Part shown: one piece after another, positions 45,812 through 59,128 of the stretch
Numbering within the stretch: position 1 is the stretch's first letter
Layout of the letters: each line of letters starts with the position of its first letter
Origin: Rutstroemia sp. NJR-2017a BVV2
Taxonomy: Eukaryota > Ascomycota > Leotiomycetes > Helotiales > Rutstroemiaceae
Length of the DNA stretch: 64,000 bases
NCBI GenBank assembly: GCA_002946415.1
Contig: NJPS01000003.1
Coordinates: forward strand, 62,001 to 126,000
Reading direction: 5' to 3'
Program-made: the position numbers and the translations under genes
The notes under the pieces: model-generated
Databases searched by the model: none
The model's input: the letters and a program-made list of their open reading frames with translations, nothing else
What the model was told of the DNA's origin: nothing

Positions 45812-48800
45812 ATCGCATTGACTTTGATATGGGCTCCTTAGTGTCCAGACAGCTCTACCTCTTACCCCTCCATATCTCCAGCGCTGCAGGAAAGACCAGC
45901 TACTCCCCTCCCCCTAGGTCATATGTACGATGATAAAACTATGATAGATAACGCCAGCGTACATGCTAGCTATCTTCCCAACCCCTAGTCCTTCTTTCTA
46001 ATCACCTTCTAATCTAGTATGGGCACTGATAGCAGCGTCCATCTCGGACCCCGAAGATGTTACGGACCATTGCCTGTTCCCACGAGAATGGAAAGATCTG
46101 CGCACGTGACCTATTCTCAGTACCTCGGCTGGCTTGCTCGGCCATGCAAGGGAAACACCTTTCCGCAAGGGTTTCACGGCTGTCTGACCGTTTTCTTAGT
46201 CTTCAGCCTCCAACAGCAAAGAACACCACCGAGTCATAGAGCTCGGAATAGGTCCATGTTGGCGAATCACCGACGTCGTTGTCGATCTAGCTGCTGCAGT
46301 CATGTTTATGTTATGGTTTCTGGGAAGGTGCTTGGTATACTATGCTATGCTTGCTTGCTATGTATGCCATGGCTGTCATGCTGTCGCGCACTTCCCCAAC
46401 GGAACCCGGACTATTTTTCCACAGTTATACGGCGAATACCCCGGCGGGCCTCCTGTCCAATTGACATTTCGACGAGTAACCACCATCACATCATGTCACA
46501 TCCAGCCTCACCTTATCCAGCAGTGAACCAAGGTTAGCCCGAGCTTTCTCCATCAATCTGTGTTTGAGAAGATCAAGTTTATATCCACACATTCGCGATC
46601 CGTCCGCAACAACGTGAGATTGGATGAGCTCTTCCCCTCCCCTCTTGTCAAAGATATCGCGACATCAAAGTCAGTTCCCACTTCGTATCCGCTTGGATAC
46701 CTCTAAGTCTGAGGAAGAAAAGGAAACGGAAACAAAACCCAAACAATTTTTAGATCCGACCCAAACAAACGCATTTCGAATTCTTTGACTTTCTTTCTCG
46801 CACGCCCAAGCGAACGAAAGAACGAATACGGGAGAGAGAACCTTTCTGCTGGGAATAACTTTTCTACACATCGACTTTTACAAATGCGAAAAAGATCAGC
46901 ATGCGGCATTCCAGCGGTTGGACTTTCGATAGTCGATTGGGACTGATCGTGCCTGGAGCTTGGCTCCCGTCGGTTGTCTTCTCCCCTAGGCAACTGGGAG
47001 TGTTTGGCGTTTTTCCCCTTTCGTAACCGTATCTGGGTCTGAATGTTGGTGGCCTAGTTCCTGGTCCAGGACCGCAGTCCCGAGTCTAAGACACTGGCTG
47101 GGTCTTCTGTTGTACAGGACTTGAGTGGGACTGGGACTTGAACTTGGGGATGTCCATCCATCTACGGATGGATTACTTACTTGCTCGCTTGCATGAAACT
47201 TCAATGTACATCCCGTGCACACATGACAAGAGAAGCCTCTTAGCTCATCGCACGTTTCATCTCTTCTTCTATGTCCTTGATCCTATCTTTTACTATCTAT
47301 ATGCTGTATTTTCAAGTTTGTGATTAAGATTTGGGGAAAAAGGCATGAAAGGTCTCATCGTCATGCTACTCTGTTTTTCGCTCTTCGGTCCCCGAACTTC
47401 CTCAAGCCTTGGTGGAAGTTTATACATAGACGGCGTCAAGCCACATTTTCTTTCGCTCGTCGGTAATCGGCTCCCGCTTGGAAAAACTTACCCAATCATT
47501 TTGCGCGGTTTCATCGGAGATCCCTTCCTCAGAACGCTGTCTAGCTTCACTACTGACAAACCATTTTCTTTGCTCGGAGATCCTTGCGTGCGCTAGAGGT
47601 CGTGTTTGCCGCATGGCTACCAACGATGATCATTGCATGTTTGCAATCTCAATGCTCCATGCGGATTTTATCTCAATCCTTCCAGAGCATTTCGTTGGCA
47701 TATCATATATCCTTGCATCTACGAGAGTTCAATGACCATACCTCAGAGTTAGTCGTGAATTGTGTCATATCTTCTCCAGCGAGACCTCACGTGATAAATC
47801 TCAATTTATTTTAAGACAGGATTAGTATGACATAAGTTGTTCATGTATCTCTGAATCATCCCGCTGTCTTTGCTTGGCGGTCTATTTCATGCAAGTGTGA
47901 GATCTTAGGACACCGGTTTCGATAGGCAGGTCTGTTCATTGGCTCGATCATTCCCTGGCATTGTTTATTTACCTACATGACATTCGGCTTTTCAGATAAC
48001 GCCATTCGCTGATAGATTATCACTGTTTCAGATACTTGTCTTGCTTGACTGTTTTCGAGAGATACGTTACTTTCTGCTGAGCATGTGAACATGAATACTA
48101 TGAGGTAGGTTTCTCTCTGCATACGGGTCGAAAGGAAGCTTGGACCTCTTTGTCTGGATTGCTTACAGCACAGCACTGAGGTAAAACTATCATAGCTCGT
48201 ATCTTCGACCATTGTCGCTGCAAGGTACAGTGTTCACACTGATGCTGATGTACTTCCTCGGGTATCTACGCCGTTTTCGGGAATCTTAGTCGATGGCTCA
48301 GCGGCTTACGGGCTGGGCTGGTCGGCGCTGAATAAGAATTTTCTTCACATGATGGGTGGGGCTTGTATGAGGTGGAGCTTGTATGAGGTGAAGCTTAGGC
48401 TACATGTATTGTGGAAAGGAAATCCTTCGCTGGGACTATCTTACGGACGAGGTGACTTGGAGTCATTGCTTAGAGCACGATGGAACGCAAGTAGCGTGTA
48501 TTTTCGCTCTCAGGCTCCTAGTTGGTTGGGAAATCTATTGATTCTACTTGGGCTTTTCTTCCATACCGAAGTACTTGCTCTATCTAGCTCGTTTTTATCT
48601 CGTTCAAGAGCCCCACCTAAGCATCTGGTCTTCGAGCATGTGCCGGATCTCCTGGGATGCAGCTGTCTACTGCTGTATTTGTAGTGGAAACACATGTCAG
48701 ACACTGCGCTCTCTATCATTCTTTTCTACATCATTTTCTCCTTGCCTAGCTCAACAACATCTTTTACCTCTTTTCTTCCTTTCCATCAACTAACCTCAAC

Positions 48801-50676
48801 CCACCTACCAATTAATTGGTAGTTAAAATTTCCTGGCCTTTCTCTTTTCTGTCTCCCTCCCTCCCTCTCTTACCCTTATGCCTACCCGCCACTCGTTTCA
48901 TCCCCCTCCATATCCTTCTCGCATCTCCGCATCCTCTTTTCCTCCCCTCTCATCTCTCCTTTCCCTTCCCTTCCATTCCTTCAGCACCCTCCAAAACTAT
49001 ACCCTCAAGTGTGAGTGAGTACGTAAGCAAGCGCTTATCTCGACTGCACTCCTACTCGCTTTCGGCTTTCGGCTAGCTTTAGCGTCGGCTTGAGTGCAGG
49101 TGTGGATGTATGTATGCGATTCTTCTTCTTTTTTTTTCCTTCACATGCTATGCTGTCGAAGTAAAGCAAGCTGTTTCATTCCACCCTAGTTGGGAGAGTG
49201 CTAGCCTGTGAACTGTACGTCTAGTCCAAAGCGTCAACTAAATATATCATACCATATCATATCATGTCGATGTCGTCTCGTTTTCTAGCTTGCGACTTAA
49301 GATTCGTGGGTGGAAGGGAAGAGTAGAATGGCGTAATGTGATATGATATTGAAGCTTGAGTGTTTGGTAGTAAGGGCCTTTATGTTTTTAGTTTCCTTTG
49401 CGTCATGTTACGTTAGGTTTCAGCAAAGAAGTATACCATGCTCTACAACTCTTTTTTTCACCTTTGCAACTTTGCCATGTGAGAATGCGGGCTCGATGCT
49501 TGCTTGCTTACCCATGTACTCACTGATAGGCAGATTGATAGTGACTCAGTTCAGTCAGGCACTGCTGACTCTCCCATTCCATACCGAGTCCAGTCATAAT
49601 CTCCTACCCTACCCTACTCTATCATATCCCCAGCCTGTGCTCCAGCATGCATGTGTTTCTTCCTTCGCCGCAAAGGCGCCCACGCCCACGCCCTGTCCCT
49701 GGCATATCCCCGTCTGTCTGCCTACCTGCACACGTCATTTCTCATCATGGATACGAGACGGGGATGAGGTTTGGTTGATGCGGCTGGCTTACTGGTTTTC
49801 TTGTCGTGTTACTTTACTGTGTGTGTGTACCTTGTGTCACTTGTATTAGATTTGCTTCTTGGGTGCGTTGAGTAACTGGAAGGGTTTTTTTTTTGGGATT
49901 TTGCGGTGTTTGTGTTGTGTATGTGAGTGCACTAGCTTATCTCTAGAGAACGGACTCTACTGGCATTCTTTCCTTCTCACAGCATGTCATGTCGTGTTGG
50001 CTGTTTACTTTACTTTTCTTTACTTTTCTTTTGTTTCCTATTCTGTGCTGTTTCTAGTAGGTTTCTGTTTCTAGTAGGTTTCTGGGTTGTTCTATTCTAT
50101 TTGTTTGTTTTGGCTTGGGTTTGTTCCTTCGCTCATCTTTCTGTCCATCTGTTCATCTGTATGTCACTAGGTAGTGACTGGCTTGCTGGCTGGCTTAAAC
50201 AGACACTCACTCACTTCCTCACTCCCTCCCTGCTCCTCTACCCATAAATAACCACACACTTACTCACACGCATGCGATCCGATTCGTTGGAAACCCGAAA
50301 CTATCCGTCGGCGTTCGTACCTGCCTACAACGGGACAGGGATGGGATCTTGCACATGCTTCTACGGGGATGGCTTGTACTGCAAGGCTTTCCATGCAAGG
50401 GCGTGGACCGTTGCGAGTTAATCAGCCTCCCTTCCACAGTGTTCTATTCCAGGCCCCCACCAATCCCCATTCCCCCCCACGTATCCCTGCTTCCACGCAC
50501 TTCACCCACCATCGCCGTTGCTCGCTCGCTCGCTCGCTCGGCATTCGCTTAACCTAGCTGTCCATCCACCCACCCACCTCACCCATCTCCCTGGGCCATC
50601 CCACCCTGCTCTGCCGCGAGCGAAGCATTCACGCCATGCCAGTTAAGCGAACCCCGACGAGCACGCTACGGTCCCT

Positions 50677-50695
50677 TGCATGCATGCATGCATGC
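50677..50695. repeat. GCAT microsatellite beside CG-rich alternating tract
   Basis: Five GCAT/CATG units are followed by CCGCGCACGCGCACGCG, an alternating purine-pyrimidine run. A GCTC repeat lies near 50516-50538. Confidence 0.85.
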
Positions 50696-52401
50696 CGCGC
50701 ACGCGCACGCGAACGATGAGATGAATCCCGATCTGCGCCCGCGCACAAGGAACAGTAGCGTGAAACGAAACAGAGGTCCTCGCACATGGCAGCAGGGAGG
50801 AGAGGAGGTAGGGCATGGAACGAGAGGGGAGGAGTGAGAGGCTGTAAGCAGGGGTGGGTTAAGCGAGTACCGAGGGATTTGGATGAGATGGGGTGGGGGA
50901 TTATGTAATCTTTTCGTAGGTGTGGTTTGAATGGGGGCGGTTTTGGATGAATGGAAGATGAAGTGAGTTATTTTGATGGAGTGGAGGTAAGGTATTTTGA
51001 TGGAATGGAATTAAGCTGAGGGAATTGTGGTTAATGACTTAGTGGTGGTTTAGGAATTTTATTTTATTTTGGTTTTGGTTTTACTCTGCTTTACCGCTTT
51101 GCTTGATCTTCGGCTCAATAGTTGAAAGGTAGTTCTGCTCTGCATTTGTACTGAAGGGGTAGTTCTGTTCATCAAAACAAAAAAAAAACCATAGCACCAG
51201 GAAAGAAAGTAACATACAACTCAACCACAGCATCTATTCTCCATCTACCCTGACCATCTCCACTAACCCGCGATTCGCTCCTGTCTATGTAATCTATCTA
51301 GAACCCCCTCCCTCCCCTCCCCCATCTCCCCATCGCTTCAAGCCCATACAACCCACCTCCCTCACTCAATCTCAATCCCAATCCCTCTCCATTCTCTCCC
51401 GCCCCGGAGCTTATCGGTATAATCATACACCTCCCAGCGAAAAAAGAGCGAAGACTCAAAGAAACTCGATCGTCAAGTGAGCTGAACGAAAGTATAGCAA
51501 ACACTTCGTAGAGCTCTGGTGAGCATCGCTGACAGAAGTCTCGCATGAGGATGTGCAGAGAGATGAACTGTGGCGCCAGCTGAGTGCCACAGACTAACGA
51601 AATAGCAATGACTTCTCAGTTTGCAGCTCATGAACAAGTCATAATTACTCTGTACCTTCTACTCTTTCTCACCTAACTGCCCCGGAATGACGAACACAAA
51701 ACACTTCACAGTCACTGGCGCCCTAGACCGGGACAGCAGAGCAAATCCAGGTTGCCCATTTGCGTCCTCTCAGCCTTGATGTCCAAGTTCCAAATCCTCG
51801 GTCTCATGTAAGAACCAGATGAATGAGCGAATAGTGTAATTTGATTATCTTCCTATCTCTCATTCAGGAAATACAATAATAAAGGGAGCAATATGTAGCA
51901 AAATCACTTTTTGTTTTCCTCCTCTCATTGTTTCCCCCTCTCATTGTTTCCCCCAAGCTTTTCATTCCGTCTTCCCATTGTATCTTGCCATCTTTATTTG
52001 GATCCTCCCCCTTTCATATATAACCATAGCGAATATATTCCTAACCTCCAAAGCAAGTAAAGCATATAGCAAAAAGGCCCCGACAATGTTCTCTACCAAA
52101 TCCTCCGATATCTTCTCGCCTCGTCGCCACCCCTCCCCATACTCTCAATCTCATATCATAAAACATCCTCCTGTAATATACCGCTCCCGATAAAATATCA
52201 CACAAACATAACAATCCAGCAATTCAACAAAAGCTCCGCAAACTCCCAATCTTCACACCTCTACATCGCTAGACTCACTGTCCGCCACCCTCACATTCAG
52301 CTTGCTCATTGATAACCCATCCCACGCCACCGTCCTCAATTCCTCCAATCATAACCTGTAAACGGCGACAGAGGACATGCACAGAGTTCCATCACAGCTA
52401 G

Positions 52402-54451
52402 TCATTGCGAATGACAACGCTCAAACATCTCCTCGGCATCGGAATCCATTTCTTCATCCTCATCATCAATATCCCATTCAATATCGAAGATATCCTCCTC
52501 CACTTCCTCCTTCAGATCAATCTCACATTTGCGGTCCGTGATGTCATGGTGAAACAGGCACAACCGAGTTTCACGAATGGCGAGATACTGGTCATACATG
52601 TCTTCAACAAGTTCTTTCACCCATACGGCGGTCTGTCGGGGATCCTTCTCCATGAGTTCCTGCTTTTGCATCCATCGCAGTTTCACGAAAAGTCTCTCTC
52701 TGTGAAGAGTACTGTAGGCAGACTCATACATGGTAACTCCTTTCGCGACTTTGATTTCTATATTTTCGGGTAAAACTCGATGAAACATGGAAGCGATCTT
52801 GTCGAGAGTGTAGATATAGCGATCGATGTCCTCTTCGAGGTTGGCTTGAGTTTCCCAGTGTTCGTCGTAATGATGGAAGCGACGACAGCCAGTACATTCA
52901 TTGAAAATTCCACTTTGTCGTTCTTCATATACAAACTCCCGTAACATCTCGCCCGCTTCTGCAATTTTTTCGAACTGAGGCTCGAGGTGCTTAATAACCT
53001 CTGCTCGTGCTTCCTTAAACTTCTTAACATCTTCTCTATCTTTGGCAAGAATTGCTTCTGCAGATTGCTGATGTTAGTAAGGTAGTTTCAGGCTATGATA
53101 GAGGAATATGAATAGCGGTTGGGTTGAATGAAGAAGCATGAAACTTACTAGAAAGAGCAATCTCAACTGGATGGATAGTAGAGTATGCCCTGAAAGGATT
53201 TCCATGACTCGGGCTTCGTAGATGCCAACCAAAGTGGCGGGTATCAGCCTCTATACCATGTCCACGAAGAAAAGACAGCATATCCTGTTGGAAATCCGGA
53301 GACCGCTCAAACCAGATCGCATAGTCCGTAAGTTTGTCATGCATCTGAAAGACCTTTTCTACTGGAGATTGGGCCTCGACCAGCTCCTCATATTCTTCAG
53401 CAATCTCATCGGCCATTTCCTGGTATTCGCAATACGTCGCACTATCCTCGTTCTCATCGTACATATCGTCAATTCCATCGATGTCAGGGAAGTAGTAGTT
53501 GGGTCGTAGACATGGCTCGTCGGATGGATCTGGCATCTCCTTCTCTTTTGCAATTCTCAAATGAAGGTCAACATCTCTCAGCAGCTTCAAGGGATTAATG
53601 AGGTAACCCAATTGTTTCTGGGAGATATCATGTTGAGTTTGTGCTTTCAGAGCCGAGGATTCCTTCTTGGTAAGGGCAACAACAACTTCGAGCGATCTTG
53701 GTAGAGTCACCAATTCGGACGATACCTCGCTGAGAGCTTGACAGAAATGGACAAACAATTTCGCAGGGACGGGGTTTGTGAATACGGGCCTATAGGCGGC
53801 GGTAATTATTTTCCAGTGTCTGACCTTCTTCAATGGTTTAAAGAGATCAAATTCGAAGTTGTATTCTTGTCCGAGCGGTTTGTCATTGACGATATATCGA
53901 GTGAGAGGAGACTGCGGTGTGTGACATCCGCGAGGACCATAAGCGCCGATGCACTCCATGATGAACGTGTTGGAGCCGTAAAGGATAGAATCTGCCTCAT
54001 TCCTGATAGTTTGGCAGGTACGCAAGATTGCCGGGGAGAGTTCAAACTTCTTAGATTTGCCAAACTCGACTTTCTTACCAATAGAGCTGCATTCGCCGAG
54101 TTCGGGGTTGACCAAGAGCAGTTTGTAAATCTTGATGCGTATCTCGACGGGGAGCTTCGTCAAGAATGGAGATGAGCTTTGATGAAGAGCCGAGAGGCGT
54201 CTAACGTCCTCCTTCGCGGATTTCAATTCTAACTTGGTAGAATGAATAGTGAGTTGTTGCTTATCAATAACGTCTCGCTGCTGTTCAAGGATAACCTTCT
54301 TCTGGTGTTCGACAATGTGGCGGTATGATGAACTGATTGCTTTTTCATTCTCGAGCTGTGAGCGTAGTTGCGAGATTTCCTCGTTTTCATCATCCTTTGC
54401 TTTACCCTTGCCCTTTGCCTTGGCTTTGCTCTTTGATCTAGTGGTACTCAT
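52402..54451 (-). CDS. Coiled-coil protein with F-box-like motif
   Basis: Exons are 54451-53149 and 53057-52402, with an intron 53148-53058 (91 bp; GTAAGT to CTGCAG), giving 652 residues. Acceptor CTGCAG/AAGC was chosen because it alone keeps the frame (...IALS to KAILAKD). The N-terminus is basic (KSKAKAKGKGKAKDD), followed by a coiled coil at about 22-90. At 95-115 lies PFLTKLPVEIRIKIYKLLLV, an F-box-like helix pair, then LSPAILRTCQTIRNEADSIL and YGSNTF, the pattern of large fungal F-box-like (2EXR-type) families. The rest is unassigned, with two acidic stretches and an acidic end (EEDIFDIEWDIDDEDEEMDS). A role in protein turnover is only a family-level guess. Confidence 0.75.
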
Positions 54452-54910
54452 GTTGTCGATTCTCTATCGGTGAGGATGAAATGATGGTTTGGATGAGGAG
54501 AGGTGGAATGGTAAGATAACTTCTGTGCTGGTTGATGAAGCTTAGGGAAATAAATACTGCTTCTGAACTGACAAGGCGGCTAAGAGTTTTGCGGCAGAAG
54601 AACTGAATTTTTCTGATACTAAATCTCCACGAGTGAATAAAGAAACCGACAGCCAGGCAGGGTGAATGAGAGATGCCAGAGATTTTGACGTAGATGAATT
54701 CTCTACAATGGTAGCGGAAGAAGGACTGAACAATTACTACAGCATGTGAGGAAAATGGAAAGAAGGAAGAAGATGTACAACCGGAACAGGAGATTGGGTT
54801 GTAAAAAATCAAGGGAGAGGGTGAAGATAGAGTGGTGAAAGTGAAGTGAAGTGAAGTGGGTGGAACTGAAATTAAGACGAACCACTTGTCTTGCCGTTTT
54901 GGGAAGTTCC
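54452..54910. other. Intergenic
   Basis: Spacer of 459 bp upstream of the F-box-like gene. It has a short GAAGT repeat near 54841-54860 and no gene. Confidence 0.4.
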
Positions 54911-55478
54911 TTAGGAAGGGAAGGCACGGCAGGAGCGAACGACCACCCACCTAGATAGTGAGGCAGCACCAGACACTTTCACCCCAACACGATCAAATAG
55001 GTACACTACGAGAGCAACGAATCGCACCACAAGGACGAATAAAATCCAGTAAAGTGCGAAGATGACGAGATGCAGAGGTGAATCTAAGAACGAAAGCAAT
55101 AAGGTAGCGAGGTTCAGGAAGAAGGTGTACCAACTGAAAACGAGTTGACATGAATCAGGACAAAAATCAAGGAATCGAAGAAACATAAAAACCCTACCCA
55201 GTTCCGCACGCAATATCCACAAACCGGCCATTCCCCTGGAACTTGTATATTCAAATTGATGTTTGGGCATCCAGCAGTAGAGGGTGATTTTATATTTGCG
55301 GCTGGTTTGATGATCGAATAATGTGTATTTTTAAGTGTGTGCAGGACACAAACGACAAACATTGAAGCTGGATATAGGAGACGCAGGTAAAAGTGATAAG
55401 ATTTCCTACATACCAGCCCGAGACCTCGAAGCCCTGTTTAAACGGGTAGAAGACTTCTTTGATACGGATGCTGTGCAT
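54911..55478 (-). CDS. Putative small membrane protein
   Basis: The model has two exons, 55478-55414 and 55301-54911, with an intron 55413-55302 (112 bp; GTATGT donor, ACCAG acceptor), giving 151 residues. The start is MHSIRIKEVFYPFKQ. After the splice the protein continues RKYKITLYCWMPKHQFEY. Its C-terminal half is hydrophobic (TFFLNLATLLLSFLDSPLHL, then FALYWILFVLVVRFVALVVY), so two membrane segments are likely. I do not recognise the family. The donor and frame agreement support the model, but a further splice pair (GTAGGG to TTTTCAG, 55197-55134) would break the frame, so the model remains uncertain. Confidence 0.35.
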
Positions 55479-55646
55479 GGAGATTCGAACGAAGTCGATG
55501 TTTAAGGGTGGAATGAATGCCAGAACCTGACAAGTCTAGTACTACCCTCTTGATCTGACCACATTAAATTGTACTCAGAGGAAACCACAGCACCCACTGA
55601 GTGCCAGTAGCTCAAACATGACTTTGCTCGAGCGGATATGCGCAAT

Positions 55647-58474
55647 CTATTGCCTCACCAAATCATCCAAATCCCTCCTCAACTCCTTTACTCCTTCCCC
55701 TACAGCCTCTCTACTCTTCAATGTAATAACCGCTGCCCTTTGAGCAACCTCTACTAACTCCTCGCCCAACTCCACACCCTTCGCCAACCCTGCCACCAAG
55801 ACACCAAAAAAGGTATCTCCAACTCCATTTACGCTAACCACGTCCTTCTCCTCTACTTTTTCCACCGCGGGGAATAGTCGCATATACACACCACCGACCA
55901 CTTCACTCCCATTCGTCGCTCGGGACAATATATATGGTGCATGTGTCGGATCTGTAAGTCGTGGATCATCCGGTTTCAAGATCATTGTTAGAAGGACACC
56001 ATCTTTGCCAAGCTTGGTAAGGATAGTAGGGATATATGGTAGCAGTTGAACAGTGCGGAAAGGAATCCCTTCGTTGGTAAGAGCAGCCGATGTTAGAGCC
56101 ACAAAACGGTCGCGTGCACCACTGCTAGGAATACCGAAGGAATCGATAATGCGGAAAAATTCGCTGGGTTCGAACAGACCCTTTGTACTGGCATAGTCAT
56201 GCATGGCGATGAGTTCATGCTGGTTTGGAGCGGCTAGATCGACGGTGTTGTTTGGGAAGAGAGTCGGTGGGTGGGTGCGCTGGAAGAGGGAGGTGGATTT
56301 GACTGTTGAGACGGGTTCGAATGCTATCATTGTAGAAGGAGAGACTCTACGTGCGGTAGTTATGAAAGATTGAATAACGTCTGGATGCCAGTTGGCGTCA
56401 ATGATGAGCCATTTCGTAGAGGGTGTAAGATGGCTTAAAGCGCTTCGAACATCTAAGATTGGTCTTGACGTGACTGTAGATGCGAATATTGACATATCCG
56501 CCATGGCGACGACGAGATCTTTGTTGGAATCATTCGTGGCAACGTACTGGGCAGTGCGGTACTCAGTTGTCGGATCAAGCTTAACGAGGAATTCGGTATC
56601 GAGACCGCTGGTTTGTAGAGTTTCGAGGATGCTTTTGCCCGACCTAAGATCGTTAGAAAGTTTATAAAGCGATACATTAGTAGAACTTACTGATCTTTGA
56701 CGATGATGCTGCATAAACGGACAGGCTCGCCACTGCCGAGTTGAGCCGCCAGTGCTACGTTGTATCCAACGCCACCGATCGATGACCGTATTTCACCTAT
56801 ATTTGATGTGTGCATATGTGGTGAAGTATCCTTGTTGGATTCGCGAGGAGCATAGTCACATGAAAGATCCAAAGCTACTGAGCCGACCACTACTACACTC
56901 GGCTGTGTAAAACGATAAATTAGACATCTCCGCGTTTTCAGGCATGGTTCTAGCGGTGAAGCGAGGGATATCGCGATAGGTGGCTTACTTGTGGTGTAGC
57001 AGCTTGGGGAACGGTCACTCCAATCATCTCATCTTTCGAGGATTTTTTGTTTACTGCTTCATCGGTCGAAGTAGTGGTCGCTTGCCATGAAGTAGACTTG
57101 GGCTTATAAACAGAAATTTGCTCTCGTGAAGCCTGTTCAGAACCCCTAACAGTACATCATCAAAGTCACTAATCGCCTCGAGACCGCTAAACCTCGCTGA
57201 CTGACCTATCACTGTTATTCTCGCTGACGGACTTATCACTATCATTGAAACGCCCTAATCTCAACTTCGATAGCTCAACTGCAACCTTCGTTGCGACCTT
57301 GATATTTGACTCAATCAGCGCCCTGTTTGCTGCAACACTATTCCCTTGGGTGAGTTCTTTGATCCTTGATAGTATGAATGGAGTGTTGGCATGTCCATGA
57401 AAGCCTTGCTTAGCAGCTTCATCCACCGCCTGGTTGATTGCTTGATCAATTTCAGATTTTGGTATAGAAAATTCTTCTGGTATGGGATTCGCAAAATGAA
57501 ACCCACTACCGTACTTGAAGATATCAGCAGTGCCTGCTATTATTAGCTCGACTAGCCAGACTCCGTCGTTGGCAAAATGTTGACTCACAAATGATAGCTG
57601 CAGCTTCCGCTTCATTCTGAACGACCATGGGACTTAGTACACCACTTTCGCGAGTGAAAAACGCTGGATAATCAATAGGCCCAGTACGACCATCCGCGAA
57701 TGTGTAGACACCGGCTCCCTGTGTTTCTAGATACTCAAGAGTTCTAGGGATATCCAAGAAGCTTTTGCAACCACTGCTGATGACAGCAACACGTGTTCGT
57801 CCAAGTTCTGTTAGATCGGCGGATATGTCCATTGAGTCTTGCCCTCCTCGATGGACCCCACCAAGGCCGCCGGTGCCGAAGACGCTGATACCGGCCTTGG
57901 CCGCCAGAAGCATGGTGCCAGAAATCGTGGTTCCTCCTGTCATTTTGCGACCAGCGATTCCCTATAGAGTATCAGATACGACGAGCAGCTGGCCAACTTT
58001 CATATAGTACTCAGTAGTGAAGTATTACTGCATAACACGTACCATTCCTAATAGAAAAGGTATATCTCTCCTCGAAACCTTCCTCGTCTCTGGATCTCCC
58101 GCAGCTGATGCAATCTCGGTCAACTGCTCGCTGGTTAAACCAACACGTGCTACGCCGTCTAATACACCAATAGTTGCTGGTATCCCGCCATTGTTCCGCA
58201 CAATGGTCTCCAAATCATGAGCGAGAGAGACGTTATCTGGATATGGAAAGCCATGGGTGTAAATAGTAGTTTCAAGAGCAACCACAGGCTTGAAACTCTC
58301 CACGGCGTCTTTGACCTCTTCAGATACTCTAAAAACTGCGTTTTCGACTTGTTTGAAGTACCTCAGTCTTTGTCCAAATCTGGCGGCTTTGGCTTTGTCT
58401 GTGTATTGGCGTATCAGCGAGCCGCTGATGCATACACTTGATCCCTTGCACCGAGAACGAAGGAAGGAATTCAT
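55647..58474 (-). CDS. Bifunctional pseudouridine-5'-phosphate glycosidase / pseudouridine kinase
   Basis: Six exons: 58474-58043, 57961-57589, 57536-57206, 57145-56989, 56902-56691 and 56643-55647, with five introns of 47-86 bp that keep the frame, giving 833 residues. The N-terminal half is a PsuG/IndA-type glycosidase (VVALETTIYTHGFPYPDN, IPATIGVLDG, GTGGLGGVHRGG, SSGCKSFLDIPRTLEYLET, FHGHANTPFIL) that splits or forms the C-C bond of pseudouridine 5'-phosphate. The C-terminal half is a PfkB-type kinase (VVVVGSVALDLSCDY, IGGVGYNVALAAQLG, TKLGKDGVL, VNGVGDTFFGVLVAGLAKG with the catalytic Asp). Together they would phosphorylate pseudouridine and then yield uracil plus ribose 5-phosphate. Family knowledge: this fusion occurs in fungi and animals. 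The linker between halves is about 50 residues and unconserved in appearance. The first exon may include a mitochondrial-type N-terminus (MNSFLRSRCKGSSVCISGSL). Confidence 0.88.
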
Positions 58475-59128
58475 AATTCCGTGGTCAGTGTGTGTGCAGG
58501 CTCAGAAGGTTATAACAAGCTACCGCTACCGCAATTTGTTCTTCAGCTTTCAGACCAGATTTGAGAGATTACAATGTTTAACTTGGAAACCTTGTCTTAA
58601 TGGCACTGGAAAGAGATGATCCGGAACTCGGCGACGGGGTTGTTTCTGAGGGGAAGCGGAATTGAGGGGACCACGCTGTTAGGCTGGTGCTGAAATTAAG
58701 TTTAACCACAGAACAATCACGTGGTGCATACGTTTGACTAAGCTCGCTGGCTCGGCTGGCTCGGCTGGCTGGGTCGTGTCCATCATTCCTTCGCGCTTCC
58801 GCAATTTCAAGCACTTTACTTGATACAAGCCAAGTTCCACAGAGCCCATTATGGAAGTCTCTAATGTCTCTTTCCATGAGATTTCTTTCGGAAAGATTGT
58901 ACCGAGCCAATGGACCCAACAGTCTGATCTCTTTTATGCATAATTATATTGCTCTGTAAGTGATATGTTGTGGGAAAAGATTGGTTACCATTTGCGCGGA
59001 AATTTGTTACCCTGTCGTCATTTCGTATATCCTCATGCTGATATTACATATTACACTGAACCCTTTCTTTATAATGGGCAAGTTTTGCTTCTCTCCTGAC
59101 CATTTCGCATCACGACAACTCTCCTTTC
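58475..59128. other. Divergent promoter region
   Basis: This 654-bp region separates the divergent pseudouridine gene and the GPI-protein gene. A CTCGGCTGG tandem run lies near 58751-58772. No gene is seen. Confidence 0.45.

Larger units (their letters stand above)
43783..52401. other. Long region without a convincing gene
   Basis: This 8.6-kb stretch holds only short overlapping frames. The first few hundred bases are upstream of the REG1-like gene. The rest has many pyrimidine-rich runs (for example 48850-49000), short tandem repeats, and a triplicated TTGGTCCAGTA unit near 44380-44410. One short frame at 47345 begins with a hydrophobic run, but nothing supports it as a gene. Non-coding transcription or long-range promoter DNA is possible but not shown by the sequence. 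Confidence 0.5.

Noticed and set aside
46019..46537. 172-codon plus-strand open frame
   Set aside because: It has many Cys, His and Arg residues in no pattern and overlaps a second open frame of equal quality. No supporting motif.
47345..47596. 83-codon frame starting with a signal-like hydrophobic run
   Set aside because: Only the first 15 residues look signal-like; the rest is not protein-like and the opposite strand is equally open.
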